Below are positions 35,231 to 43,016 of a stretch of 64,000 nucleotides of DNA, one piece after another (position 1 is the first letter of the stretch; every line of letters starts with the position of its first letter). The position numbers and the translations under genes are program-made. Below the pieces are notes generated by a model. That model saw only the letters and a list, made by a program, of their open reading frames with translations, had not been told where the DNA came from and made no database searches. Origin of the DNA: Nannocystis sp. GTDB lineage: Bacteria > Myxococcota_A > Polyangia > Nannocystales > Nannocystaceae. The DNA is taken from positions 156,096 through 220,095 of the forward strand of contig JADJRG010000019.1 in the NCBI GenBank assembly GCA_016712315.1. Direction: 5' to 3'.

Positions 35231-36339
35231 GGGGATCCTTGGCCGACGCGGGCGATCAGGGCGAGGGGGCCGCCGCCGAGGGGGCCGTGGTGCTCGGCGC
35301 GGGTGGAGACGTAGACGCGGGTGTCGCCGAGGGTGGCGGCGAGCACGGAGGCGAGCACGCAGCGGGAGTAGCGGGTGTCGCTGATGTCGTCGTCGCTGAG
35401 CATGGTGTGGCGGCGGCCGCGGATCTGGCCGCGTGGGTCGGCCTCGGACTTGGCGAAGGCGGCGATGAGAGGGCTGGAGCGGGGGTCGGTGAGGGGGCGG
35501 TCGAGGCCTAAACGCGCGGCGACGCGGCGGATCGCGGCGACGTCGAGCAGGTCTTGCAAGACCTCGTGGTCGATCACGAGATCGCCGCCCCAGGCGGGGC
35601 TGTTGGCGAAGAGCACGATCTCGGTGCGATCGAGGCCGGGTTTGGCCGAGCAGGAGGCGACGGCGGAGTAGAGGGCGAAGTCTCGGCCCACGACGTCGTC
35701 GCTGAGTTGATCGGGCTGGACCTCGCCGAGAGCGAGGGCGACGCCGAGGGCCGAGGCGGCGCGGGAGCCGACCATGTCGCAGCGGAGCGGGCGGCCAGCG
35801 TGATCGGCGTTTGCGGCCTGTTCGGCGGTGAAGCGCGGGATCGCGCCCTTCATCTGGACGAGGTGGACGTCGCGGAGGTCGTCGAGATCGAGGCTGGCGG
35901 CGAGGTGGCGGACGAGCGCGGCGGTCTCTTGGATCTGGGGGAGGCGGCCGATCTCTTCGGGGTGAAAGGCGCGGGTGTGGCCGACGGCGATGGCGAGGCG
36001 CTTCTCGCGAGCGGGCGACGAGCGGGGCGCGAGGGGCTCGTCCGTGCGCGTGAAGACGATCATGTGCGGGGTGACGACCCCCTCGGTGCCGCCGGAGAAG
36101 GAGAAGATGATCCGGTCCTGGACGCGCTCGGGGGCGAGGCCGAGGCGAGGGGCGAAGAGGTGCTCTAGGGCGCTCATCGCGAGGGCGCGGGTGAAGTCGT
36201 TGCGCCCGCCGTTGCCCTCGGTCTTGCCGATGACGGCGATGACCTCGCCCGCTCGGATGACACCAGCGTCGAGGAGCTGGCGGAGCTGGTGGAGGTCGTC
36301 GGGGGCGCGGGTCTCGAGGTTGTAGGCGTCGATCCGCAT
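35227..36339 (-). CDS. Ring-opening amidohydrolase (cyanuric acid hydrolase / barbiturase family)
   Basis: 370 residues from the ATG at 36339; a TTG at 36348 would overlap the previous stop and cannot be excluded. The family's three-fold repeated architecture is visible. Each repeat carries a Ser-containing loop, namely SGGTEGVVTPH, SAVASCSAKPG and VYVSTRAEHHGPLGGGP; conserved lysines include GKTEGNGGRNDFTR. These enzymes hydrolyse cyclic imides/ureides such as cyanuric acid or barbiturate. Its neighbours (ureidoglycolate-lyase-like and a hydrolase-ThDP fusion) point to a ureide or pyrimidine-type catabolic substrate. Confidence 0.9.
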   Translation of the reverse strand: MRIDAYNLETRAPDDLHQLRQLLDAGVIRAGEVIAVIGKTEGNGGRNDFTRALAMSALEHLFAPRLGLAPERVQDRIIFSFSGGTEGVVTPHMIVFTRTDEPLAPRSSPAREKRLAIAVGHTRAFHPEEIGRLPQIQETAALVRHLAASLDLDDLRDVHLVQMKGAIPRFTAEQAANADHAGRPLRCDMVGSRAASALGVALALGEVQPDQLSDDVVGRDFALYSAVASCSAKPGLDRTEIVLFANSPAWGGDLVIDHEVLQDLLDVAAIRRVAARLGLDRPLTDPRSSPLIAAFAKSEADPRGQIRGRRHTMLSDDDISDTRYSRCVLASVLAATLGDTRVYVSTRAEHHGPLGGGPLALIARVGQGSP

Positions 36340-36344
36340 CGGGC

Positions 36345-36917
36345 TCAAGTGAGGGTGACGTGGAGGGCGGCGCCGGTGTGGCGGAGGATGTCGATCTTAC
36401 GCACGTCGCCGTCGTCCATCTCTTCGGCCTCCTTCTGGTTGGCGAGGGCCTGGACGACCTCGGCGGAGTTGGCGGTGAGCACGGTGACGGGGCGATCGAC
36501 GGCCATGGGGAAGTCGTGCCAGGTGCCGGTGTGGATCATGATGCCGTGGCCAGGCGGGAGCACGAAGGCGCGCACGTCGCTGAGGTCAGGGACGTCCATG
36601 CCGCGCTGATGAGTGGGTTTTCCTAGGACCATGACGAGCGGGGCGTCGCCGAGGCCGACGAAGAGCTGGGTCATCCGCATGTGGCGCTCGAGCCAGGTGA
36701 TGGTGCCGGGGCGCGGGTGGATCCGGGCGGTGCGGACGACCGCGTGCTCGTGGTAGCGGAAGGGGAGGTTGAAGCCCTCCTCGACCGCGCCCTTGTAGAA
36801 CGGGATGGTGAGGCCAGCGTCAGGGACGTCGGTGCCGATGAAGATCCCGTAGTCGGCGGTGTTCTCGCGGGTGGCGTGGACGACGGGGACTTCGATGACG
36901 CTTGGCTGGTTCTGCAT
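36345..36917 (-). CDS. Ureidoglycolate lyase-like cupin (AllA family)
   Basis: 190 residues, cupin fold. The motifs fit PF04115: YGIFIGTD near the N-terminus, FRYHEHAVVRTARI, LERHMRMTQLFVGLGDAP, and PPGHGIMIHTGTWHDFPMAV. AllA cleaves ureidoglycolate to glyoxylate and urea in purine catabolism. Here it leads an operon with a ring-opening amidohydrolase, so its substrate may be another ureido acid. The gap to the amidohydrolase ATG is five bases. Confidence 0.85.
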   Translation of the reverse strand: MQNQPSVIEVPVVHATRENTADYGIFIGTDVPDAGLTIPFYKGAVEEGFNLPFRYHEHAVVRTARIHPRPGTITWLERHMRMTQLFVGLGDAPLVMVLGKPTHQRGMDVPDLSDVRAFVLPPGHGIMIHTGTWHDFPMAVDRPVTVLTANSAEVVQALANQKEAEEMDDGDVRKIDILRHTGAALHVTLT

Positions 36918-36990
36918 GAGGCTCCGATCCGCGCGTCGGAGTCTATCTCCGCGGGGGGCGCGGGCGATAGGGGCCGAGCGGTGGTGTGGA

Positions 36991-37554
36991 TCACTGGGTG
37001 TAGACGAGGGTGAAGTCGCCGTCGCGGCCGAGGGCGGGGGCGGCGGCGCCGGCGAGCTCGTCGACGCACTTGAGCGACTCGCCCTTGACCTCGACCTTCT
37101 TGATGCGGTCGGCGTCGACTTGTACGAGGACCTCAGCGCGCTTCTTCTTGACGGTGCGCAGGCAGGCGCCGAGGGTGGTGGCGAGCTCCTGGCTGAGGGC
37201 GAGGGCGGCGCCGTCTTGCCAGGTGGCGCTGGCGACCTTCCACTTGCCGACCTTGATCTTGCTCAGCGGTGGGGCGGCGGCGGCGGCCTTGGCGGCCTCT
37301 TCGGCGCGCGCCGCGGCCTTGGCGGCGGCCTCCGCGGCGGCGGCGTCGGCGGCGGCTTTGGCGTCGGCTTCGGCCTTGGCGTCCGCGGCGGCCTTGTCGG
37401 CGGCGGCCTTGGCGTCGGCGGCGGCTTTGGCGTCGGCTTCGGCCTTGACGGCGGCGGCGGCGACTTCTTCGGCGCTGGGGGCCGGGTCGGCGCTGTCACA
37501 GGCGAAGGTGAGGAGGAGCGTGATCGCTAGCGCGGTGGTCGAGGGGCGTCGCAT
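36991..37554 (-). CDS. Lipoprotein with Ala/Lys coiled-coil-like spacer
   Basis: 187 residues. The signal ends at LLTFAC (about residue 19). Residues 30-95 are a helical Ala-Lys-Asp/Glu repeat (KAAADAKAEADAK), reminiscent of TolA-like rods. The C-terminal 90 residues (VGKWKVASATWQDG to DGDFTLVYTQ) form a small globular domain with two cysteines. No family recognised; periplasmic tether is inferred. Confidence 0.7.
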   Translation of the reverse strand: MRRPSTTALAITLLLTFACDSADPAPSAEEVAAAAVKAEADAKAAADAKAAADKAAADAKAEADAKAAADAAAAEAAAKAAARAEEAAKAAAAAPPLSKIKVGKWKVASATWQDGAALALSQELATTLGACLRTVKKKRAEVLVQVDADRIKKVEVKGESLKCVDELAGAAAPALGRDGDFTLVYTQ

Positions 37555-37725
37555 GCTCGAGGCTTATCACGGACGGCCGCTGGCTGGCTCGCGGGCGCGG
37601 GCGCGCGGGCGCTCGCGTTCGATGTCTTTTGAGACATGTGTGAGGGGCCAGGGCCGTGATCGCGCGCTGGCGGCGCCCGAAGGCGCGCGCTGGCGGAGGC
37701 GCTCGCGCGCCCGCCAGCGCCTGGC

Positions 37726-40026
37726 TCAGCCGCCGAGCTCGGCGGCGCGGGCTTCGGCGCGCTCCCACATGCGAATGTACCCCTCGGCGGAGCGGAAGAG
37801 GGGGTCGAGCTCGGCGGGGTCCTGGGCGTCGCGGCGGGCGTCCTCGAGCAGCTCGGGTAAGAGGCCGATGTGCACGAGGCCTTCGGTGTTGAAGTCGAGG
37901 GTCCGCTCGCCGATCACGGGCTGGGTGAAGGTGATGTCGCCAGCGTGAGAGGTGAAGGGGTAGGTGATCGGATCGGCTTGAGGGGTCGGGCAGGCGCCGT
38001 CGCCGAAGCGGGGGCCGCGGGCGCCGGCGAAGCCGTTGAGGTCGAAGCCGAAGCCTTCGGCGGGGTAGCCGCCGTTGGCCTTGATGAGCTCGATCTTCTC
38101 TAAAAACCCCTGGAGGGTGGCGCCGGGGGCGTCGCCGCGGCAACGCCCGAGGCCGGTGGTGGAGACGCCGCCGAGCTTGTAGAGCAGGCCGCCGTTGTTG
38201 CGGCCGTGGCTGCCGATCGGCGGGTAGTCGGCCTGCTGGAGGAGCTCGTAGGCGCGGACGTAGGCCCACTGGGGGAAGTGGTCGACCTCGATGATCATGC
38301 CGCGGGCCATCATCGCGGCGAGCAGGTGCTCCCCCTGCGGGGTGATGGTGGCGTTCTGGCAGTAGGCGCCGACGAGCGGGGGGGCGAGGATCTGATCGAG
38401 GTACTTGGCGGTGGTGGTGAGCGGGGCGGCTCCGAAGCCGCTGTTGTCGACCGGCGGGGGGGAGTCGTAGGTGTCGCGCGGTTGGTTGAGGCCGCCGAAG
38501 TTGACGTCGCCGCGGTCGAAGCCGCCGACCTCGGGATCAGGGCACTCGAGGGTGAAGTTCGACCAGTGGCCGCTGTTGGCGAAGTTGCCGAGCTCGATGA
38601 AGGCGCGGTCGCCGTCGCCGGGCGAGAATTTGTTGTCGTACTTGTGGACGGGGAAGAGGGCGCGGACGCCGAGATCGTAATAATAGTCGAGCTGGGCGTC
38701 GATGTAGGCGTCGTCGCAGGGCGGTTCACCTGGCCCCGGGGTCAGCTTGCAGTCGAAGAGGTTGGAGGTCTCGATGCCGAGGATGACGGCCATCTTGCCG
38801 CCGCCGATCACCTCACGGGCCTCGGCGGGGGTGTGGACGACGCGGAACCAGCCGAGGCCAGGGCCGCCGGCGTGGGCGTCGATGTAGCGCTCCATCGCGT
38901 AGGTCTCGTCGATGATGCGATCGACGGCGGTCATGTCGTCGCAGGCGTAGCGGCTCTTCTGGATCCCCTCGCCGATCATGAAGTCGCAGATGATCGCGTT
39001 GGTGGTCGCGTGCTGGACGACGAGGCGGAGGCCGGCGAGGTAGGCGCGCTCGAGCCACTTGTAATACTGGGTCTGGTGGGTGGAGCGGCGCGGGCCGTCG
39101 GGCCACTCGGTGAAGGTGGGGTAGCCGGCGGTGGCGTGGTTGTCCTCGCTCAGCTCCTTGGCGATGAGATCCGGCAAGAGGCTGCTGAGGTCGGCGCCTT
39201 CGGCCCCGGCGGCGTCGAAGCTGTAGCCGAAGAAGTCCTTGCGGCCCATCTCGCCGTGGGCGATCTGACAGTCGGGCAGGGCGTGCTCGACGCCGAGGCG
39301 GTGGTAGGCGCCGCCGTGGAAGAGGCCGCCGCCGCCGAAGGCGAAGTTGGAGTGGATGTGCGAGTGGGTGTCGACGATGCCGTAGAGATCGCCGTCGGCG
39401 AACTTGGTCTGGGTGACCTGGCCGGCGGCGTCGAGGGTGAGCTCGGGGTGCGGCTTGCAGTCCTTGGCGGGCTCAAAGGTGAGCGGGAGGCCTTCGGCGG
39501 AGAGGGCGGCGGCGCCGAGGAGCTGGCCGCTGCGGCGGCTGCGGAGCTGGTATTGAGCGGGGTCTTGGGCGGAGGGCTCGAGGATCCACTCGGCGCCGGA
39601 GATGTACGCGTCGTCGATGAGGGTGACGTCAGAGTCGAGCGCGGTGCGGCGGAGCAGGGGGCCGTCTTCGGCGAGCAGGTAGCCGCCTTGGTGATCGTAA
39701 AAAAGGTAGGTGGCGAGGTCGGATGGCTTTGTAAAAAAACGGGCGGCGGCGGCTTGACCGCCCGCGAAGGCGAAGGCGAGGCCGTCGCCGCTGGCGGTCA
39801 AGTACGCGTCGCCGCTGCGCAGGGTGTAGCAGCCGCCGGCGAAGCCGTAGAGGTCGAGCTCCTCAGGGATCGGGCCGGTCTCGCTGGGATCGGTGGTCTC
39901 GCTGGCGGCGCTGGTGGCGTCGCTGTCGCTGCCGACGCTGTCGGTGGCGCTGGTGTCGTCGGCGGCGGCGCCGGTGCAGGCGCTCAGCGGGAGGAGGAGG
40001 GAGAGGGAGAGGTTGAGGCCGCGCAC
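37726..40026 (-). CDS. Amidohydrolase/membrane-dipeptidase (M19)-like lipoprotein, 766 aa
   Basis: GTG start at 40026, lipobox LPLSAC, short Ser/Asp linker, then a 110-residue beta-rich N-terminal domain. The metal-binding signature DTHSHIHSNF appears near residue 220, as in amidohydrolase-fold dipeptidases. Later motifs are ILGIETSNLFDC, FPVHKYDNKFSPG, IIEVDHFPQWAYVRAYELL and the M19-like IGSHGRNNGG. It has ten or so cysteines, matching an extracellular location. The substrate (dipeptide or other amide) is unknown. It is 171 bases upstream of the small lipoprotein gene. Confidence 0.82.
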   Translation of the reverse strand: MRGLNLSLSLLLPLSACTGAAADDTSATDSVGSDSDATSAASETTDPSETGPIPEELDLYGFAGGCYTLRSGDAYLTASGDGLAFAFAGGQAAAARFFTKPSDLATYLFYDHQGGYLLAEDGPLLRRTALDSDVTLIDDAYISGAEWILEPSAQDPAQYQLRSRRSGQLLGAAALSAEGLPLTFEPAKDCKPHPELTLDAAGQVTQTKFADGDLYGIVDTHSHIHSNFAFGGGGLFHGGAYHRLGVEHALPDCQIAHGEMGRKDFFGYSFDAAGAEGADLSSLLPDLIAKELSEDNHATAGYPTFTEWPDGPRRSTHQTQYYKWLERAYLAGLRLVVQHATTNAIICDFMIGEGIQKSRYACDDMTAVDRIIDETYAMERYIDAHAGGPGLGWFRVVHTPAEAREVIGGGKMAVILGIETSNLFDCKLTPGPGEPPCDDAYIDAQLDYYYDLGVRALFPVHKYDNKFSPGDGDRAFIELGNFANSGHWSNFTLECPDPEVGGFDRGDVNFGGLNQPRDTYDSPPPVDNSGFGAAPLTTTAKYLDQILAPPLVGAYCQNATITPQGEHLLAAMMARGMIIEVDHFPQWAYVRAYELLQQADYPPIGSHGRNNGGLLYKLGGVSTTGLGRCRGDAPGATLQGFLEKIELIKANGGYPAEGFGFDLNGFAGARGPRFGDGACPTPQADPITYPFTSHAGDITFTQPVIGERTLDFNTEGLVHIGLLPELLEDARRDAQDPAELDPLFRSAEGYIRMWERAEARAAELGG

Positions 40027-40087
40027 TGCGACTCGAGTGTAGGGGGCGAGGGTGCGCGGTGTCGATCGAGCGGCGGTGTCATGGGCG

Positions 40088-40399
40088 TTAACGCGCGTCG
40101 TGGACGCGGCCGGCGGCGCCGAGCTGGCGGCGCACGAGGTAGGCGAGCGCGCCGATCGAGCCGAGCGCGAGGGTGGCGACGAAGTAGGGGCGGACGTCGA
40201 TGCCGCGGCGGCGCGCGTCGGGGACGGCGAGGGTGAGGAAGCAGAGCGCCGCGAGCACGAGGTCGGTGAAGACTTGCGTGGGCCAGCCGCCGGCGGTGTG
40301 GATCGGGATGAGGTCGGCGAAGCCGTGCTCGATCACGACCGACACGCTGAAGGCGGTGAAGAGGACCCAGGCGATGAGCGGGAGGAGGATCTTGTGCAT
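40088..40399 (-). CDS. DUF2834-like small membrane protein
   Basis: 103 residues from the ATG at 40399 (a start at 40435 would add 12). It has three hydrophobic helices (about 4-22, 42-60 and 74-92). The N-terminal helix followed by GFADLIP and the TQVFTDLVLAALCF block resemble the DUF2834 family. The promoter region is shared with the divergent XRE regulator at 40488, 88 bases away. Function unknown. Confidence 0.72.
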   Translation of the reverse strand: MHKILLPLIAWVLFTAFSVSVVIEHGFADLIPIHTAGGWPTQVFTDLVLAALCFLTLAVPDARRRGIDVRPYFVATLALGSIGALAYLVRRQLGAAGRVHDAR

Positions 40400-40487
40400 G
40401 CGGGCAGGGTGCGACGGCCTCGGCGGGTTGACCATGACGCCGGAGGTAATGTCGTGGCGGCCAGGGGCGATGTAGGCTGCGGACCCG

Positions 40488-41297
40488 ATGGCGATCTCGA
40501 ACCAGGTGACCCACTTCGGGCCGCTGCTGCGTGAGTGGCGGCTGGCTCGGCGACTCACACAAGAGGCGCTGGCCGAGCGCGCTGAGGTGTCGACGCGGCA
40601 CCTGAGCTTCCTCGAGACGGGGCGATCGCAGGCGAGCCGCGAGATGACGTTGACGCTCGGTGACGCGCTCGATCTGCCGCTGCGCGAGCGTAATTCGCTG
40701 CTGGTGGCCGCCGGCTTCGCGCCGGTGTATCGCGAGACGGCGCTGGACGCGGCGCCGATGCTGCACGTACGCCGGGCGCTGGAGCGGATGTTGGCGCAGC
40801 AGGAGCCGTACCCGGGGATCGTGATCGACCGGACCTGGAACGTGGTGCAGATGAACAAGGGCGGGGTGCGCTTGTTCTCGCGGCTATACGGCGGGCAGGC
40901 GCCGCCGCCGGAGGTGAGCGGTAACCTCGTGCACGCGCTCTTCCACCCGCGCGGGCTGCGTCGAGTGATCGTCGACTGGCCGACGCTGGCAGGGGTGATG
41001 GCGCAGCGGCTCCATCGCGATGTGGCGGCGGATCCGAGCCATGAGGGGCTGCGGGCGCTGCGGGACGCGGTCCTTCGGTACCCAGGGGTGCCCGAGGGGC
41101 TGCGGGCGCCGCCGCTGGCAGGGGCGCCGCCGATCGCGGTGGCGGTGCACGTGCGGGCGCCCGACGGCGGCGAGGCGCGGATCTTCTCGATCCTGGCGTC
41201 GCTCGGCACGCCGCTGGATGTGACAGCGGAGGAGCTGCAGATCGAGCTGTATTTTCCGGTCGATGACGCGAGCGAGGCGTTCTTGCGGGCGTGTTGA
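40488..41297 (+). CDS. XRE-family regulator with MmyB-like ligand domain
   Basis: 269 residues. Residues 10-70 are a helix-turn-helix of the XRE type (LREWRLARRLTQEALAERAEVSTRHLSFLETGRSQ region). The C-terminal 180 residues are the MmyB-like domain (PYPGIVIDRTWNVVQMNKG; LFHPRGLR; LRDAVLRYPGVPEG; LDVTAEELQIELYFP), which binds fatty-acid-like or other small ligands. Many such regulators control an adjacent oxidoreductase or transporter; here the divergent DUF2834-like gene and the downstream methyltransferase are candidates. Confidence 0.93.
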   Translation: MAISNQVTHFGPLLREWRLARRLTQEALAERAEVSTRHLSFLETGRSQASREMTLTLGDALDLPLRERNSLLVAAGFAPVYRETALDAAPMLHVRRALERMLAQQEPYPGIVIDRTWNVVQMNKGGVRLFSRLYGGQAPPPEVSGNLVHALFHPRGLRRVIVDWPTLAGVMAQRLHRDVAADPSHEGLRALRDAVLRYPGVPEGLRAPPLAGAPPIAVAVHVRAPDGGEARIFSILASLGTPLDVTAEELQIELYFPVDDASEAFLRAC

Positions 41298-41350
41298 GCG
41301 GGGGCGTCGGCCCTCGACATGTTCGGGGTGTTCGTGGCAGATCGTCAGCG

Positions 41351-42061
41351 ATGCCGCCGCTGCGCGCCCTGTACGGACGACTGCTCTTCGGGGTGGGCGC
41401 CCGAGCGTACGATGTGTTGACGGCGCAGCAGCGCTGGCGCGACCAGATCACGCGCTTACTCGATCACCACCCGCCGTCGGGGGCGGAGCGGGTGCTCGAT
41501 CTTGGGACGGGGCCCGGGGTGAGCGCGTTTGCGCTCGCTTCGGCGCTGCCGCCAGGGAGCAGCGTGATCGGCGTCGATCTGTCGCCGCAGATGATCGCGC
41601 GAGCGAGGCGCCACGCGGATCGGCTGCGGGGGTTACCGGTGGCGTTCCACGTCGGTGACGCGCGCGACCTGCCGTTCGCCGACGCGAGCTTCGATCGCGT
41701 GACGGGCCACAGCTTCTTGTACTTGCTGCCCGATCCGGTGGCGGTGCTCCGTGAGGTGCGCCGGGTGCTGACGCCGGACGGGGTCGCGACGTTTATGGAG
41801 CCCGCCCGCGAGGGATCGTTGATCGAGGCGGCGATGCGCGCCCCGCGGCCGCTGGGCGCGCTCCTGGCGGATCCGGGCCCGACGCTGCGCTTCGCGACGT
41901 CGATGGCCTTGTGGCGGGTGGTGTCGGCGACACAGACGCGTATGGATGAGGGGCGGATCGCCGCGCTGTTCAGGGCGGCTGGGTTTGGTGAGGCGCGGTG
42001 CCACCCGACGCTGAACGGGCTCGGCCTGCACTGCGTCGGCCGAGCGCACCTCGGTGGTTGA
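41351..42061 (+). CDS. SAM-dependent methyltransferase (UbiE/class I)
   Basis: 236 residues from the ATG at 41351. Motif I VLDLGTGPGVSAF, the acidic VIGVDLSPQMI, motif II-like VGDARDLPFADASFDRV, and VLREVRRVLTPDG identify a class I methyltransferase of the UbiE/Methyltransf_11 group. It is 53 bases downstream of the XRE-MmyB gene, possibly its target. It is convergent, with a five-base gap, to the lipoprotein at 42067. Confidence 0.92.
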   Translation: MPPLRALYGRLLFGVGARAYDVLTAQQRWRDQITRLLDHHPPSGAERVLDLGTGPGVSAFALASALPPGSSVIGVDLSPQMIARARRHADRLRGLPVAFHVGDARDLPFADASFDRVTGHSFLYLLPDPVAVLREVRRVLTPDGVATFMEPAREGSLIEAAMRAPRPLGALLADPGPTLRFATSMALWRVVSATQTRMDEGRIAALFRAAGFGEARCHPTLNGLGLHCVGRAHLGG

Positions 42062-42066
42062 CCCGC

Positions 42067-42858
42067 TCAGGGGCAACGATCCGCGACGAACCAGCCCTCG
42101 ACGTTGGCGTCGAAGGGGGCGTCGACGTCGCAGAGGCGGCCTTCGACGGTGGTGTCGTCGATGGCGATCAGCTCGAAGGTGGCGGAGAAGCTGCCTCCGC
42201 CGAAGAAGCACTCGTTGCCGCCTTCGTCGGGGCCTGTCTCGGTGAAGACGCCGAAGACGTCGCCGAAGGCGAGGTCGTGGATCCCGGGGGTCTGGTACTC
42301 AGGCGGGATGATGATCGTGACCGCCCACTCGGGGCCGCAGTCGAGGTTGGCGGCGGGATCTTTGCAGACGAAGGCCTGGGAGCTGAGGCGGACGTAGAGC
42401 GTGCCCGGGTCGGGCTCGGAGCCGCCCGAGGAGCCGCTGGAGCCGCCGGTGGTCATGTCAGGGGGGAGCTGGGCGTTGGTGTAGGCGATGGCGGTGACGA
42501 GGCCGCTGATCCCTTCAGCCTCGCCTTTACACGCGGCGGGCGGGTCACCGGTGGGGTCACCGGTGGGGTCGCCCGAGGGGTCGCCCGAGGGGTCGCCGGA
42601 GGTGACGCTGGAGGATCCTGTCGCGGTCGAGATGTCGCCGGTGTCCTCACCGCTGGTCGCGCCGCTGCCGTCGCTGGTGCCCGAGGCGCCGGTGCTGCCG
42701 CTACCGCTGGTGCTGCTGCCGCTAGTGTCGCTGGTGTCGCTCGCCGAGGTTTCTGTGGCGTCGGTGTCGCCGACTGTCGCCTCCTCCTTGGGGTTGCAGG
42801 CGGTGAGGGCGAGGAGGAGCGAGAGCGCGGTGGTCGAGGTGGTGGCGCGGTTGTGCAT
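42067..42858 (-). CDS. Lipoprotein with DPSG/DPTG repeats
   Basis: 263 residues. Lipobox LLALTAC, then an 80-residue Ser/Thr/Gly/Asp linker that includes four GDPSGDPT-like repeats. The C-terminal domain (ACKGEAEGISGLVTA onward) has about six cysteines and beta-rich sequence (LYVRLSSQAFVC; WAVTIIIPPEY; GSFSATFELIAID). No family recognised; surface exposed by inference. Confidence 0.78.
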   Translation of the reverse strand: MHNRATTSTTALSLLLALTACNPKEEATVGDTDATETSASDTSDTSGSSTSGSGSTGASGTSDGSGATSGEDTGDISTATGSSSVTSGDPSGDPSGDPTGDPTGDPPAACKGEAEGISGLVTAIAYTNAQLPPDMTTGGSSGSSGGSEPDPGTLYVRLSSQAFVCKDPAANLDCGPEWAVTIIIPPEYQTPGIHDLAFGDVFGVFTETGPDEGGNECFFGGGSFSATFELIAIDDTTVEGRLCDVDAPFDANVEGWFVADRCP

Positions 42859-43016
42859 GCGCCGGAGAGTGCATCAATCGATCCGGTGGCGCGACACGTG
42901 ATGCATGAATGATTCCGCGGCGGCCGGCGGGCCGGTTCGGTCCGCTATGACGACGGTGTCGCGCTCGCCTGGGGGCCCCGACGAGCGCGGATTGGAGTGG
43001 TAGTTGTTGCGACGGC

